Notes: generated from the sequence alone by a model not told the origin. 46,708 nt of DNA from an uncultured Methylococcaceae bacterium (GCA_903911305.1 CAIWDB010000442.1:1-46708); one strand, 5' to 3'. Positions 1-10,285 are shown, counted from the first letter of the stretch. A program made the numbers and translations.

Positions 1-517
1 GCCCCAGTTGGAGGCCGCATTTAGGAAAGGCAAGAAGCGCCAAGTTGGAAAAAGCTGGCGGATGGACGAGACTTACATCAAGGTCAAAGGCCAGTGGAAA
101 TACCGATACCGTGCCGTCGACAAGGACGGCCAGACCATCGGCTTCCTGCTCACCGCCCGTCGGGACGAGAAGGCCGCACTGCGATTCTTCAAGAAGGCCG
201 TCCGCCAACACGGCCTGCCGGACAAGGTCACCATTGACAAGGGCGGTGCCAACACGGCGGCCATCGAGGCGCTCAAGGAGGAAACCGGACAAGAGATCGA
301 GATACGCCAGATCAAGTACCTGAACAATCTGGTCGAGCAGGATCACCGGGCCGTCAAACGGATTGTCCGCCCGATGATGGGGTTCCAAACCTTCCGCTCC
401 GCCCGGGTCACCCTGCAAGGCATCGAACTCATGCACATGATCAAGAAAGGCCAGATGGTGGCTGGCGAAAGCCAAGGTTTGTCTGCCGCAGGACAATTCG
501 ATTCATTGGCCGCCTAA
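1..517 (+). CDS. IS6-family transposase, 5' end cut by window edge
   Basis: DDE transposase of an IS6/IS26-type insertion sequence, which moves by replicative cointegrate formation. The reading frame is open to the left edge, so the N-terminal helix-turn-helix part is outside the window and the TTG at 8 is not the real start. The catalytic core is visible: the first Asp in MDETYIKVKGQWKYRYRAVD, the second in VTIDKGGAN, and the Glu in NNLVEQDHRAVKRI, followed by the IS6-type tail GFQTFRSARVTLQGIELMHMIKKGQ. The frame ends at TAA 515-517. Codon choice is much more GC-rich than in the following chromosomal genes, as expected for a recently acquired element. Family assignment is firm; whether the missing 5' part is intact cannot be seen. 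Confidence 0.93.
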   Translation, partial: PQLEAAFRKGKKRQVGKSWRMDETYIKVKGQWKYRYRAVDKDGQTIGFLLTARRDEKAALRFFKKAVRQHGLPDKVTIDKGGANTAAIEALKEETGQEIEIRQIKYLNNLVEQDHRAVKRIVRPMMGFQTFRSARVTLQGIELMHMIKKGQMVAGESQGLSAAGQFDSLAA

Positions 518-548
518 AAGCCTGTAAGGGCGGCCAAACTGCGGTCGA

Positions 549-568
549 AGGAATTAACGCAACACAAC
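549..568. repeat. Probable right terminal inverted repeat of the IS6 element
   Basis: The reverse complement of this stretch begins GTTGTGTTGC, close to the GGCTCTGTTGC-type ends known for IS6 elements. It lies 30-50 bases after the transposase stop, where the right end should be. Immediately after it the reading frame of a response regulator becomes recognisable, so the insertion junction is near 568/569. The left end and the target duplication are outside the window, so the exact boundary is inferred. Confidence 0.55.
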
Positions 569-1051
569 TTTGTTACTGCTAGGGGTTTGCGAGATGACCG
601 GCTCACTGGTTTGGCTACCGGGGCAGATGCCTATCTGGTCAAACCCGTCGATATGGATGAACTGGTTTTAGTTTTGCAACGCTTGGCATTGCGTTATGCG
701 GATTTTGCGGTCGATCATGCCAATGAGCCTCGTATCGGTGATGTTGACGGTTGGCACTTCACGCCTGACTGTTTTTATCTAAAGGCTCCGAATGGGATTC
801 AGGTTAAGTTGACGCTCACCGAATCCCAATTGCTTAGGGCATTGTTAAACAAATTGGCGAAAATCTGCCCTTATGTTGAACTTGGAATGGCGATCCATTC
901 ACATCCTGATGACTTCGACAAACACCGTGTCGAGGTTATTATCAGCCGCCTGCGAAGCAAGGTGGAGCGCGAAACCGGAATGCCATTGCCATTGCGGTCC
1001 TATCGAGGGGTAGGTTATAGCCTGAGTTGCAAAACTGATGGGGATGATTAA
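569..1051 (+). pseudogene. OmpR/PhoB-type response regulator, 5'-truncated by IS6 insertion
   Basis: What remains is the last third of a CheY-like receiver domain plus a winged-helix DNA-binding domain. Read in frame from the IS junction, FVTARGLRDDRLTGLATGAD followed by AYLVKP matches receiver strand 4 with its conserved Thr-Ala, and strand 5 with the invariant Lys-Pro. The phosphoacceptor Asp half is missing, on the far side of the IS. The C-terminal domain has the recognition-helix region HRVEVIISRLRSKVERETG and the final wing RSYRGVGYSL typical of Trans_reg_C proteins. The ORF-track start at 587 is an internal TTG, not a true start. The remnant cannot be phosphorylated; any expression would have to come from the IS. 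No sensor kinase lies downstream. Confidence 0.85.
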
Positions 1052-1140
1052 ACTTGAATGATTAATTGATTGGAGTGTCATAGGTTAGTGTATGCAAAAC
1101 TTCTGATGAACTCACTGTTGTTACGCGGTGGCCTAGGATT

Positions 1141-1193
1141 GGGGCGTCAAAGCAAGCCCTTCGACTTCGCTCAGGACAGGCTTTGACGCTCCC
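1141..1193. repeat. Palindromic REP-like element
   Basis: The arms GGGGCGTCAAAGC and GCTTTGACGCTCCC are near-perfect inverted repeats around a core containing CTTCGACTTCGCTCAGGACA. This is an extragenic hairpin of the REP/BIME type. The same GTCAAAGC arm motif recurs at about 1999 and 30275 in this window. The surrounding 1052-1314 interval has no gene that I can support. Confidence 0.6.
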
Positions 1194-1314
1194 GTTTCGT
1201 TAGAAAATAAGCAACTGTTGCGTCCTTGCGTAACATCAGTCACTAAATTGGCTAACTGTTTGTAACATGTCCTAGCATTACAAAAAATAAAATATAACCA
1301 ACAAGGGGGTAAGT

Positions 1315-1974
1315 GTGTTCCAATTTTCTTTCATCCCGGACCTTTCCGGCATTAGCGGTATGCTCCCGTCCATTCACGGCGACGCCGATGCCGCAGGAGC
1401 GGGTTTGGTGGGGTTTCTCGACAATGTGTTGAATTCGATTACTGGTCTTCTTGCAGCAGATGCAGGTTTCCAATGGTTTCCGGGTATCGCCATTTTGGGT
1501 TTGAATATGCACCCTTCACTGGTGCATTTCCCTATTGCCTTCTTGTCGGTTTTTTTCCTATTGGAGATAGTTGGCACTTGGTGGGTGAACGAAAAGATGC
1601 GACAGGTTGCCAGCGCGATGCTTTACTGTGGTGCGTTTGGTGCATTGTTGGCTGTGACTGCGGGGCTTTACGCCGCCAATACCGTTCCCCACGGTCAAGA
1701 TGTCCACGAAATTATGGAATGGCATGAACGGTTTGGATTGACGGTGGCTGGGTTGGCAGTCGTGCTTGGCATTTGGCGGTTTTTAACAAAACATAGCCTT
1801 TCCGGTATGGAAAAGGCGCTGTTTTTATTGCTTTCCACCATTATGACTGTCTGCTTGATATTTGGCGCTGATCTGGGAGGGCTAATGGTTTATGGACATG
1901 GGGTGGCAGTGCAAACCCTACAGCAGACCGATGCGAATCAACACCATATGCACGGTTCAGGCGATGTAAAATAA
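1315..1974 (+). CDS. DUF2231 family integral membrane protein
   Basis: Predicted inner-membrane protein of the DUF2231 family; its biochemical role is not established. The family signature is visible in LNMHPSLVHFPIAFLSVFFL at about residues 64-83 and in the terminal GADLGGLMVYGHGVAV, with conserved His residues in both. About four hydrophobic segments follow (near residues 70-90, 100-121, 140-155, 165-190). The His residues make heme or metal binding possible, but that is inference. The first 60 residues are weakly hydrophobic and precede the conserved part. The GTG start at 1315 is supported by AAGGGGG a few bases upstream. The next gene is a small lipoprotein about 200 bases downstream. 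Confidence 0.8.
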   Translation: MFQFSFIPDLSGISGMLPSIHGDADAAGAGLVGFLDNVLNSITGLLAADAGFQWFPGIAILGLNMHPSLVHFPIAFLSVFFLLEIVGTWWVNEKMRQVASAMLYCGAFGALLAVTAGLYAANTVPHGQDVHEIMEWHERFGLTVAGLAVVLGIWRFLTKHSLSGMEKALFLLLSTIMTVCLIFGADLGGLMVYGHGVAVQTLQQTDANQHHMHGSGDVK

Positions 1975-2182
1975 CTGAGGTGACCGTTGGGTTGGACCGT
2001 CAAAGCTTGTGACGATATGAATCAAGGATCTATGCTGAATTTGCTAAATCATGAATACATTAGGCATCGAAAAGTCCCTCCGTATACCCTATGGCAATCT
2101 TATATCAAGTCGAGCCTTGGGTCTTGGGGCTTATCTTAAGCGATACTTATCAGCAGGGATCGAGTGGAGTTCTAATAGGGAG

Positions 2183-2581
2183 TTGAGCCTTAGCAAACTC
2201 TGGGGGATGCCTCAAATACTCGCTTTGCTGATGTGTGCCTCGTGTACGACTATCCACACCAAAACGCCTGAAGGCGAATCGGTCACGATGGACGAAGAAC
2301 AATTTGCCGCTTATGTGGAGCAGGTTTTTCGTCACCACAACACCGTAGTTGATGAGTCTCTCTTTGTCATGCCCGATGGATCAGTAGCCACTAACGATCC
2401 GGTTTCACTGGCGGAAATGAAAATGCACCATGCCTGTCAGCCGCTTAACGAGGTTGTTTCTGCATCGGCAACTGGACAGTTAGCCGATGGTTGGTTCAAG
2501 ATGAAGCTTGCCGATTCCGTTCCAGAATGCGAAGCAGCCACACGTATTCTCGAAAAGCTGATTTTGGAAGACAAAAAATAG
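2183..2581 (+). CDS. Small putative lipoprotein
   Basis: Unrecognised protein with a lipoprotein signal. The segment MPQILALLMCASCTT has a hydrophobic core ending in a lipobox-like CASC, so the mature protein would be an acylated envelope protein of about 110 residues, rich in acidic residues and with two or three later Cys. The ORF track extends upstream to 2051, but those extra residues look unlike coding sequence and would put the lipobox 60 residues in. I prefer the TTG at 2183, with GGAG 13 bases upstream, or the ATG at 2207; the start is uncertain. It lies convergent to mutS with only 36 bases between the two stop codons. No function can be assigned. Confidence 0.55.
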   Translation: MSLSKLWGMPQILALLMCASCTTIHTKTPEGESVTMDEEQFAAYVEQVFRHHNTVVDESLFVMPDGSVATNDPVSLAEMKMHHACQPLNEVVSASATGQLADGWFKMKLADSVPECEAATRILEKLILEDKK

Positions 2582-2617
2582 TGTTCGCCCTATATTTCAG
2601 AGTTTGTAAAATACCAA

Positions 2618-5176
2618 TCAAGTTGACAAGGACTTTAATTCAAATAAAAGATCCAAGGCTTGCCGTGGACTGACATCCTCGGGTTTGATCTTCTCCAGCT
2701 TGATTAAGGCGGGGTGAGGTTCTGATAGCGCAAATAGGTCGAGTTGCCGTGTTCCCGTATCTTCCCTTTGCTGTTTATAGGCTTTGTTTTCCAAAGTACT
2801 CAGTTTTTCCCGTGCTTTGCCAATGACTGATTTGGGAACGCCAGCCAACGCGGCAACCTGTAGCCCGTAACTCTGGTTGGCGGGTCCTTGTTTAACGGCA
2901 TGTAGAAAGATAATGTGGTCGCCGTGTTCCACCGCGTCAAGGTGTATGTTGCGAATAGTGTCGTATTCATCGGCCAAACTGGTAAGTTCGAAATAGTGTG
3001 TGGCGAATAGCGTGAAGGCTTTTATTTTTAGGGCTAAATGTTCGGCGCAAGCCCAAGCCAACGAAAGCCCGTCAAAGGTGCTAGTGCCTCGTCCCACTTC
3101 ATCCATCAGCACTAAGCTGTTGGGTGTCGCATTGTGGAGAATGTTAGCCGTCTCCGTCATTTCAACCATGAATGTGGATCGCCCTCCGGCCAAGTCGTCG
3201 GATGCCCCAATGCGGGTGAATATCCTGTCGATGGGTCCAATTTCAGCACTTACTGCAGGGACGAACGATCCGATATGTGCGAGCAATACAATCAGTGCAT
3301 TTTGCCTCATATAAGTTGATTTGCCACCCATATTGGGTCCGGTTATGATTAACATACGGCAATCCGGGCCTGTTTCAAGGTCATTCGGCACAAATGGATT
3401 TTCGCAAGTTTGCTCAACGACTAAGTGTCTGCCACCGGCAATTCGTATTCCGGGTACATCATTAAACTGAGGTGCGTTGAGCTTCAGGCTATCGGCCCGT
3501 TCCGCAAAATTGGCGAGGACATCCAATTCTGCCATACCCTGAGCGCAATGTTGCAAATTTAGGATTTCAAGTGCCAAGCTTTCCAGCAGCTCGTCATATG
3601 TGGCTTTTTCCATGGCAAGGGCTTTTTCGCGAGCGCTTAACACCTTATCTTCAAATGCCTTTAATTCAGACGTGATATATCGTTCTGCGTTAGCCAGGGT
3701 TTGTTTACGGGTATAGTTATCGGGGATTTTGACCGCGTGCGCCTTGGAAATTTCAATGTAAAAGCCTTGTACCCGGTTGTAGCCAACCTTAAGGGCGTTT
3801 ATACCGGTGCGCTCCCGTTCACGCTGCTCCATATCCAGCAAAAACTGGTCGGCATTTTGGCTTAAATTTCTCAATTCATCCAATTCAGCATTGAAACCTT
3901 CGCGTATGACGCCCCCGTCACGGATAAGCATGGGTGGATTATCGACCAAGGCCCGTTTAAGCAGGTTTACCAAGTCGGGATGCTCACCTATTCTTATGCG
4001 CAATTCAGAGAGCAACTGGGGTTCCAAGCCCTTTAACTGTTCGCGCAATTCTGGACAGACGGAAAGTGATAGGGCTAATGTCGACAAATCACGTGGTCTG
4101 GCCGATTTCAAAGCAATGCGGGCGGTAATCCGTTCAATATCGCCAATTCCCTTGAGCGTGTCATGGATGATGTCGTAAAGCTTGCTTTGCAATAATGTGC
4201 CGATGGTTTGATGTCGAGCGATTAAGATTTGCCGGTCACGCAGTGGATTATGCAGCCAACGTCTCAACAGGCGGCTACCCATTGCTGTGGAAGTCCGGTC
4301 AATAACCCCGAAAAGTGTGAATTCCATATGGCCTGTCGGGTGGAAATCCAGTTCAAGATTGCGCCGACTTGCGGCATCAAGGAGAATAGTTTCATCTCCC
4401 TTGTCGATATGCAGTCCCTGAATGTGGGGTAGGGCACGTTTTTGAGTGTCTTTCACGTATTGCAATAGGCAACCCGCGCAGGCGATTGCCGCTTCGGCAT
4501 CGTCGCAACCGAATCCTTTGAGATCTCGAATTTCGAAATGTTGAAGCAATAGTTGACGGGCGCTGACCGGGTCAAAGTGCCAGTAAGGTTGGCGGGTCAA
4601 GCCCTTCCTATTGGCGATGGGGGAAGGAATAGGCCAGTCTTCGGGTATCAGAATCTCGGCAGGATTGATTCGTTCAAGTTCGCCCATCAATCTATCGGTA
4701 TCATTCACCTCAATCAGTACAAAACGACCAGTGGACAAGTCAAGGTAGGCAAAGCCAAATTTTGAACCCAAAGGGGCCAAGGCGACGAGGAGATTCTCAC
4801 GCCTTTCCTCTAAAAAAGCTTCATCGGTGACCGTTCCCGGGGTTACGACACGAACGACTTTACGATCAACAGGACCTTTTGAGGTAGCAGGGTCGCCAAT
4901 CTGTTCGCAAATGGCAACAGATTCCCCAAGCCTAATCAGTTTGGATAAATAAGCCTCGACTGCATGATAGGGTATGCCTGCCATAGGTATGCGTTGTCCG
5001 GCCGATTCGCCCCGGTGGGTGAGCGTAATGTTTAACAGTTGGGAGGCTTTGCGTGCATCATCGTAGAATAATTCATAAAAGTCACCCATTCGGTAAAACA
5101 ACAGCCGGTTAGGATGGTCGGCTTTCATGCTCAAATATTGCCGCATCATGGGGGTGTGCTTTTCCAAGCTTGGCAT
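2618..5176 (-). CDS. mutS: DNA mismatch repair ATPase MutS
   Basis: MutS recognises mismatches and small loops and starts methyl-directed mismatch repair with MutL. The N-terminal mismatch-binding domain carries [13 protein letters not shown] with the Phe-x-Glu motif that contacts the mispaired base. The ATPase has the Walker [14 protein letters not shown] at about residue 610, Walker [17 protein letters not shown] and the signature region [10 protein letters not shown]. The length of about 852 residues is normal for bacterial MutS. I chose ATG 5176, which gives [15 protein letters not shown], close to other MutS N-termini; a TTG at 5206 would add ten residues. It stands alone on the minus strand, between a convergent lipoprotein gene and the divergent tRNA genes. 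No recA or cinA lies next to it. Confidence 0.97.
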   Translation of the reverse strand: MPSLEKHTPMMRQYLSMKADHPNRLLFYRMGDFYELFYDDARKASQLLNITLTHRGESAGQRIPMAGIPYHAVEAYLSKLIRLGESVAICEQIGDPATSKGPVDRKVVRVVTPGTVTDEAFLEERRENLLVALAPLGSKFGFAYLDLSTGRFVLIEVNDTDRLMGELERINPAEILIPEDWPIPSPIANRKGLTRQPYWHFDPVSARQLLLQHFEIRDLKGFGCDDAEAAIACAGCLLQYVKDTQKRALPHIQGLHIDKGDETILLDAASRRNLELDFHPTGHMEFTLFGVIDRTSTAMGSRLLRRWLHNPLRDRQILIARHQTIGTLLQSKLYDIIHDTLKGIGDIERITARIALKSARPRDLSTLALSLSVCPELREQLKGLEPQLLSELRIRIGEHPDLVNLLKRALVDNPPMLIRDGGVIREGFNAELDELRNLSQNADQFLLDMEQRERERTGINALKVGYNRVQGFYIEISKAHAVKIPDNYTRKQTLANAERYITSELKAFEDKVLSAREKALAMEKATYDELLESLALEILNLQHCAQGMAELDVLANFAERADSLKLNAPQFNDVPGIRIAGGRHLVVEQTCENPFVPNDLETGPDCRMLIITGPNMGGKSTYMRQNALIVLLAHIGSFVPAVSAEIGPIDRIFTRIGASDDLAGGRSTFMVEMTETANILHNATPNSLVLMDEVGRGTSTFDGLSLAWACAEHLALKIKAFTLFATHYFELTSLADEYDTIRNIHLDAVEHGDHIIFLHAVKQGPANQSYGLQVAALAGVPKSVIGKAREKLSTLENKAYKQQREDTGTRQLDLFALSEPHPALIKLEKIKPEDVSPRQALDLLFELKSLST

Positions 5177-5322
5177 ATGGATAGTCAGTGTTTGAACGGT
5201 GGTCAAAGTAATGATAGGCTCTTAGATGTGAAAGTGTGAGGTGAATTATCCAATGCAAGCCACCAAAAAGAGAAGTTGAAATTTAACCGTACACAGAATT
5301 GAAGAAAACCTCAGTCACACTG

Positions 5323-5351
5323 TTGACGACTTCAACAGAATTATGCATAAT
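5323..5351 (+). promoter_or_regulatory. Sigma-70 promoter of the tRNA-Arg/tRNA-Asn unit
   Basis: TTGACG and CATAAT are separated by 17 bases, and the -10 element ends 16 bases before the tRNA-Arg 5' end. Spacing and hexamers fit a strong housekeeping promoter. Confidence 0.65.
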
Positions 5352-5367
5352 GCACATTCTTTTTAGT

Positions 5368-5444
5368 GCGCCCGTAGCTCAGTTGGATAGAGTACCTGGC
5401 TACGAACTAGGTGGTCGGGAGTTCGAATCTCTCCGGGCGCGCCA
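5368..5444 (+). tRNA. tRNA-Arg (anticodon ACG)
   Basis: A complete 77-base cloverleaf. Acceptor GCGCCCG pairs with CGGGCGC, the D arm is AGCTCAGTTGGATAGAGT, and the anticodon loop is CTACGAA. The T loop is GTTCGAATC, and an encoded CCA ends the gene. ACG (modified to ICG) decodes CGU, CGC and CGA. Confidence 0.97.
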
Positions 5445-5509
5445 TTAATTAGGTAAGCAATCAGTCAAAGCATGTACCATCTTGCCGAGGCTAGTTAAAT
5501 CAAGATTCT

Positions 5510-5585
<76 letters not shown>

Positions 5586-5594
5586 AAGATTGAG

Positions 5595-5625
5595 AGGCTT
5601 ACAAATATGATTGTAAGCCTTTTTT
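5595..5625 (+). terminator. Rho-independent terminator after tRNA-Asn
   Basis: A perfect 10-bp stem (AGGCTTACAA / TTGTAAGCCT) with a 6-base loop ATATGA, followed by a T-run. Confidence 0.9.
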
Positions 5626-5711
5626 GTTTGTATAGAGTAAAAAATAGGATTATTAACCAATCCCGTAAACGTTTATGATAGATGATTGGTTGGAATTAAA
5701 GCGATAATTAG

Positions 5712-5740
5712 TTGACGACAGTACGCAGTTAATGTAAAAT
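5712..5740 (+). promoter_or_regulatory. Sigma-70 promoter for the rpsL operon
   Basis: TTGACG, a 17-base spacer and TAAAAT, giving a start near 5747 and a leader of about 95 bases before rpsL. This is the strongest promoter-like match upstream of the whole rpsL-to-rpoC block. Confidence 0.7.
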
Positions 5741-5840
5741 GAACGGCTACATTGTAAGCTCTGAATGAGTTTGTTCGCCAAACAAACTTTAAAATAGAGC
5801 GACCATATCTAAAGCCAAGATAAATATTCGGAGTTTTGTG

Positions 5841-6215
5841 ATGCCCACAATCAATCAGTTGGTTAGGAAGCCTAGAGAAAGGCAGGTGGAGAAGAGCAAC
5901 GTGCCGGCCCTAAATAGTTGCCCGCAAAAGCGTGGTGTATGTACTCGAGTGTACACAACAACGCCAAAAAAGCCTAACTCAGCATTGAGGAAAGTTGCGC
6001 GTGTGCGCCTTACTAATGGTGCTGAAGTATCAAGCTACATAGGTGGGGAAGGTCATAATCTGCAGGAGCATTCGGTTGTTTTGATTCGTGGGGGGCGTGT
6101 CAAGGATTTGCCTGGTGTCCGTTATCATGTTGTTCGTGGTAGTTTAGATACCTCGGGCGTACAAAAGCGTAGGCAAGGTCGTTCTAAATACGGTGCGAAA
6201 CGTCCTAAAAGTTAA
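5841..6215 (+). CDS. rpsL: 30S ribosomal protein S12
   Basis: S12 sits at the decoding centre of the 30S subunit and affects translational accuracy. The 124-residue protein has the invariant [31 protein letters not shown] and [11 protein letters not shown] segments. The lysines at the two classical streptomycin positions (in TTPKKPNS and GRVKDLPG) are the sensitive, wild-type residues. The ORF track begins at a GTG at 5838, but the next codon, ATG 5841, gives the standard [11 protein letters not shown] start and has CGGAG 7 bases upstream. It is the first gene of the str-type operon, 25 bases before rpsG. Confidence 0.98.
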   Translation: MPTINQLVRKPRERQVEKSNVPALNSCPQKRGVCTRVYTTTPKKPNSALRKVARVRLTNGAEVSSYIGGEGHNLQEHSVVLIRGGRVKDLPGVRYHVVRGSLDTSGVQKRRQGRSKYGAKRPKS

Positions 6216-6240
6216 TTAAATATTCTTAAGTTGACCCTAT

Positions 6241-6711
6241 ATGTCTAGAAGAAGAAATTCTGAGAAACGTGAAATAAATCCAGATCCGCGTTTTGGAAGC
6301 CTGGTACTCGCGAGATTTGTAAATATGCTTATGCAGGATGGTAAAAAATCTGTTGCAGAGCGTATCGTGTATGATGCCTTAGACCAGATCGAAGGGAAAA
6401 CGAGCCTAAACTCATTGGAAGTACTGAATAAAGCATTGGAAAATGTACAGCCTGTTGTTGAGGTTAAGTCACGTAGGGTGGGTGGTGCCACTTATCAGGT
6501 TCCAGTTGAAGTGAGACCGGCTAGGCGAATGGCTTTAGCGATGCGTTGGCTAATCGACGCGGCTCATAAGCGGAGCGAGAAGGGAATGGAACTAAAACTT
6601 GCAGCGGAACTGATTGATGCGGGTGATAATCGCGGCACGGCAGTGAAAAAACGCGAAGATACGCATAAAATGGCGGAAGCGAACAAGGCTTTTTCGCATT
6701 ACCGTTGGTAG
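6241..6711 (+). CDS. rpsG: 30S ribosomal protein S7
   Basis: S7 nucleates assembly of the 30S head by binding 16S rRNA and contacts E-site tRNA. The 156-residue length is normal. Landmarks are MSRRR, the segment [20 protein letters not shown] followed by [22 protein letters not shown] and the terminal NKAFSHYRW. No convincing Shine-Dalgarno precedes the ATG, only a weak TTAAG about 14 bases upstream, so translation is probably coupled to rpsL. It is followed 49 bases later by fusA. In the str operon S7 is the usual autogenous translational repressor; I did not identify its mRNA target here. Confidence 0.98.
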   Translation: MSRRRNSEKREINPDPRFGSLVLARFVNMLMQDGKKSVAERIVYDALDQIEGKTSLNSLEVLNKALENVQPVVEVKSRRVGGATYQVPVEVRPARRMALAMRWLIDAAHKRSEKGMELKLAAELIDAGDNRGTAVKKREDTHKMAEANKAFSHYRW

Positions 6712-6760
6712 GTAGTGCATTTTATCTAAATTTGGATTTATTGACTAAAAGGTTTTTGCA

Positions 6761-8860
6761 GTGGCACGTAGTACTCCTATAGAAAGATATCGCAATATTG
6801 GTATTTCCGCACATATTGACGCAGGTAAGACTACCACCACTGAGCGTGTATTGTTTTACACAGGTATTAACCATAAGATCGGGGAAGTACACGATGGTGC
6901 TGCTACAATGGATTGGATGGAGCAAGAACAAGAGCGTGGAATTACAATTACGTCTGCTGCAACGACGACTTATTGGCGTGGGATGGGATTAAATTATCCA
7001 GAGCACAGAATTAACATTATTGATACACCTGGGCACGTCGATTTCACTATTGAAGTGGAACGTTCAATGCGTGTATTGGATGGAGCATGTATGGTGTACT
7101 GTGCTGTGGGTGGAGTACAGCCACAATCAGAAACAGTATGGAGACAAGCCATAAAATATGGCGTACCAAGAATAGCGTTCGTCAACAAAATGGATAGGTC
7201 AGGGGCTGATTTTTTTAAAGTCCAAAAACAAATGTGTGATCGTTTACATGCCAATCCAATTCCTATTCAAGTGCCTATTGGTGCTGAAGAAAATTTTATA
7301 GGTGTGATTGATCTTGTAAAAATGAAATCCATTATATGGAATGAAGAAGATAATGGATCAACTTTTGTTTATTCTGATATACCTGAGTCCTTACTGGACG
7401 AGGCGAATGAATGGCGGGAGAAGATGATTGAAGCTGCCGCTGAGTCTAGCGAAGATCTGATGGAAAAGTATTTTGAAGGGATTGATCTTACAGAGCAGGA
7501 AATTATGCAGGGATTACGCAAGCGAACTATAGCTTTGGAAATAGTTCCAATGTTGTGTGGTTCAGCCTTTAAAAATAAAGGTGTTCAAGCAATGTTGGAT
7601 GCTGTTATTGATTACTTGCCTTCACCGATTGATGTACCGGCTATTAAAGGAATTGATGCAAATACCGAGCAACCAGTTGAGCGCAGATCTGCAGATGATG
7701 AGCCATTCGCTGCATTAGCTTTTAAAATTATGACTGACCCATTTGTCGGAAGCTTAACATTTGTTCGTGTGTACTCAGGTGTTTTGAATTCTGGAGATAG
7801 TATTATTTGTTCGCATCGGAACAATAAAGAAAGAATTGGGCGTTTACTTTTAATGCACGCAAATACGCGTGAGGAAATTAAAGAAATACGTGCAGGTGAT
7901 ATAGCTGCATGCGTTGGTTTGAAAGATATTGTCACAGGTACTACTTTATCTTCTACAGATAAACCCGTTGTGCTTGAACGTATGGAGTTTCCAGAACCGG
8001 TAATATCTGTTGCAGTAGAGCCGAAAACAAAAAGCGATCAAGAAAAAATGGGCCTTGCATTGCAACGCCTTGCTCAGGAAGATCCGTCATTTCGAGTACA
8101 TACGGATGAAGAGTCAGGACAAACCATCATTTCTGGTATGGGGGAACTGCATTTAGAAATTATTGTGGATCGTATGAAAAGGGAATTTAAAGTAGATGCA
8201 AGTGTGGGAGCTCCTCAAGTGGCTTATCGTGAAACGATTCGCAAGAAAGTTGAGCAAGAAGGAAAGTTTGTAAGGCAAAGTGGGGGACGGGGTCAATATG
8301 GTCACGTTTGGTTACGCATTGAACCAAGGGAAGAGGGAGGTTATGAATTTGTAAACGGAATTGTAGGTGGTGTTGTACCAAAAGAATACATACCTGCGGT
8401 AGATAAAGGAATTCAAGAATCCCTTAAGAACGGTATTGTAGCTGGTTATCCAATAGTCGATGTGAAAGTAACATTATTTGATGGTTCATATCATGATGTA
8501 GACTCAAACGAAATGGCGTTCAAAATAGCTGGTTCCATGGGTTTTAAGGAAGGTGCAAGAAAGGCATCCCCAATTCTACTTGAACCAATAATGGGCGTGG
8601 AAGTGGAAACTCCAGAAGACTATATGGGCGATGTAGTGGGAGACTTAAATCGTCGAAGAGGGATGATACTTGGAATGGACGATAATGCAGGCATAAAAGT
8701 TTTGAAGGCGGAAGTGCCATTGGCTGAAATGTTTGGATACTCGACTACTCTAAGATCGCTAAGTCAAGGACGGGCAACATACTCAATGGAATTCAAAAAA
8801 TATCAAGAAGCACCAACAAACATAGCTGAAGCCGTTATCAAAAAAGCAACGGTAGTTTAA
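6761..8860 (+). CDS. fusA: Elongation factor G
   Basis: EF-G is the GTPase that drives ribosomal translocation and, with ribosome recycling factor, subunit splitting. The 699 residues match the bacterial family. Domain I has G1 AHIDAGKT (about residue 17), G2 with [12 protein letters not shown]3 DTPGHVDF and G4 NKMDRSGAD. Later domains show [18 protein letters not shown] and the domain IV loop GGRGQYGHV. The start is GTG 6761, fixed by [20 protein letters not shown]. Codon use is clearly more AT-rich than in the neighbouring tuf gene. The spacing (49 bases before, 37 after) keeps it in the operon. Confidence 0.98.
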   Translation: MARSTPIERYRNIGISAHIDAGKTTTTERVLFYTGINHKIGEVHDGAATMDWMEQEQERGITITSAATTTYWRGMGLNYPEHRINIIDTPGHVDFTIEVERSMRVLDGACMVYCAVGGVQPQSETVWRQAIKYGVPRIAFVNKMDRSGADFFKVQKQMCDRLHANPIPIQVPIGAEENFIGVIDLVKMKSIIWNEEDNGSTFVYSDIPESLLDEANEWREKMIEAAAESSEDLMEKYFEGIDLTEQEIMQGLRKRTIALEIVPMLCGSAFKNKGVQAMLDAVIDYLPSPIDVPAIKGIDANTEQPVERRSADDEPFAALAFKIMTDPFVGSLTFVRVYSGVLNSGDSIICSHRNNKERIGRLLLMHANTREEIKEIRAGDIAACVGLKDIVTGTTLSSTDKPVVLERMEFPEPVISVAVEPKTKSDQEKMGLALQRLAQEDPSFRVHTDEESGQTIISGMGELHLEIIVDRMKREFKVDASVGAPQVAYRETIRKKVEQEGKFVRQSGGRGQYGHVWLRIEPREEGGYEFVNGIVGGVVPKEYIPAVDKGIQESLKNGIVAGYPIVDVKVTLFDGSYHDVDSNEMAFKIAGSMGFKEGARKASPILLEPIMGVEVETPEDYMGDVVGDLNRRRGMILGMDDNAGIKVLKAEVPLAEMFGYSTTLRSLSQGRATYSMEFKKYQEAPTNIAEAVIKKATVV

Positions 8861-8897
8861 TAAAAATCTAAATTTGAAGTATAGAGGTATATAGGCC

Positions 8898-10088
8898 GTG
8901 GCCAAAGAAAAATTTTCGCGCACAAAGCCGCATGTAAACGTAGGAACCATTGGTCATGTAGACCATGGTAAGACCACTTTGACGGCAGCACTGACCAAGA
9001 TCGGAGCAGAGCGCTTCGGCGGTGAATTCAAAGCATACGACCAGATTGACGCGGCTCCGGAAGAACGTGCTCGTGGTATTACGATTGCTACGGCTCATGT
9101 CGAATATGAGTCCCCGAACCGCCATTATGCGCATGTGGATTGCCCGGGCCATGCCGACTATGTGAAGAATATGATTACAGGTGCGGCGCAGATGGACGGT
9201 GCAATCCTAGTCTGCTCGGCAGCCGACGGCCCTATGCCGCAGACTCGCGAACACATCCTGTTGGCCCGCCAAGTCGGTGTTCCCTACATCGTTGTCTACT
9301 TGAACAAGGCGGACATGGTTGACGATGCCGAATTGCTGGAACTGGTCGAGATGGAGCTGCGCGAACTGCTCGACAAGTACGATTTTCCTGGCGACGATAC
9401 GCCCATCGTAACTGGATCTGCATTGAAGGCGCTGGAAGGCGACCAGAGTGACATCGGCATACCCTCAATCATCAAACTGGTTGAAGCATTGGACAGCTAC
9501 ATACCAATGCCCGAGCGCCCGATTGACAAACCCTTCCTAATGCCGATTGAAGACGTGTTCTCGATTTCTGGTCGCGGCACCGTGGTAACTGGACGTGTGG
9601 AACGTGGCATCATCAAAGTAGGCGAAGAAGTCGAGATCGTCGGATTGAAGGCCACGGTAAAGACCACCTGCACAGGTGTTGAAATGTTCCGCAAGCTATT
9701 GGATCAAGGACAGGCAGGCGACAACGTAGGTGTCTTGTTGAGAGGCACCAAACGAGAAGACGTGGAGCGCGGTCAAGTGTTGGCAAAAGTGGGTTCGATA
9801 ACCCCGCACACGCACTTTGAGGCCGAAATCTACGTGTTATCGAAGGAAGAGGGCGGTCGACACACTCCATTCTTCAATGGCTATCGTCCCCAGTTTTACT
9901 TCCGCACAACCGACGTAACAGGTGCGGCCGAATTGCCGGAAGGCGTGGAAATGGTCATGCCGGGCGATAACATTAAAATCAACGTGAAGTTGATTGCACC
10001 GATAGCAATGGAAGAAGGCTTGCGTTTTGCCATACGAGAAGGTGGTCGCACTGTAGGTGCCGGCGTAGTTTCAAAAGTCATTGCTTAA
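8898..10088 (+). CDS. tuf: Elongation factor Tu
   Basis: EF-Tu delivers aminoacyl-tRNA to the ribosome as a GTP complex. The protein has 396 residues with G1 GHVDHGKT, G2 [14 protein letters not shown]3 [12 protein letters not shown] and G4 NKADMVDD. Domain 2/3 motifs include [13 protein letters not shown] and the terminal [17 protein letters not shown]. The start is GTG 8898 ([20 protein letters not shown]). It is more GC-rich and codon-biased than fusA before it and secE after it, as expected for the most highly expressed gene of the set. Here it forms the joint between str genes and the tRNA-Trp/secE/nusG genes. A second tuf copy may exist elsewhere, but none is in this window. Confidence 0.98.
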   Translation: MAKEKFSRTKPHVNVGTIGHVDHGKTTLTAALTKIGAERFGGEFKAYDQIDAAPEERARGITIATAHVEYESPNRHYAHVDCPGHADYVKNMITGAAQMDGAILVCSAADGPMPQTREHILLARQVGVPYIVVYLNKADMVDDAELLELVEMELRELLDKYDFPGDDTPIVTGSALKALEGDQSDIGIPSIIKLVEALDSYIPMPERPIDKPFLMPIEDVFSISGRGTVVTGRVERGIIKVGEEVEIVGLKATVKTTCTGVEMFRKLLDQGQAGDNVGVLLRGTKREDVERGQVLAKVGSITPHTHFEAEIYVLSKEEGGRHTPFFNGYRPQFYFRTTDVTGAAELPEGVEMVMPGDNIKINVKLIAPIAMEEGLRFAIREGGRTVGAGVVSKVIA

Positions 10089-10151
10089 AAAATTAGCGCT
10101 AAGGATCATTAAACAATTAAGGTACTTAGCGAATCCAGAGTTCCAAAGCAC

Positions 10152-10227
10152 AGGTCAGTAGCTCAATTGGTAGAGCAGCGGTCTCCAAAACCGCAGGTTG
10201 GGGGTTCGAGACCCTCCTGGCCTGCCA
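10152..10227 (+). tRNA. tRNA-Trp (anticodon CCA)
   Basis: A 76-base cloverleaf with acceptor AGGTCAG paired to CTGGCCT (one T-G), anticodon loop CTCCAAA, T loop GTTCGAGAC and encoded CCA. Placement between tuf and secE is the classic arrangement in many beta- and gammaproteobacteria, so it is probably cut out of the operon transcript. Confidence 0.97.
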
Positions 10228-10285
10228 CATCTTTGTGGTTAAGGCATCAATGTCCTAATCAAGACCATTCGAGAAAATAATAAAC

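Noticed and set aside
899-1081. A 60-codon minus-strand ORF over the regulator remnant
   Set aside because: Shadow of the response-regulator DNA-binding domain; no start context.
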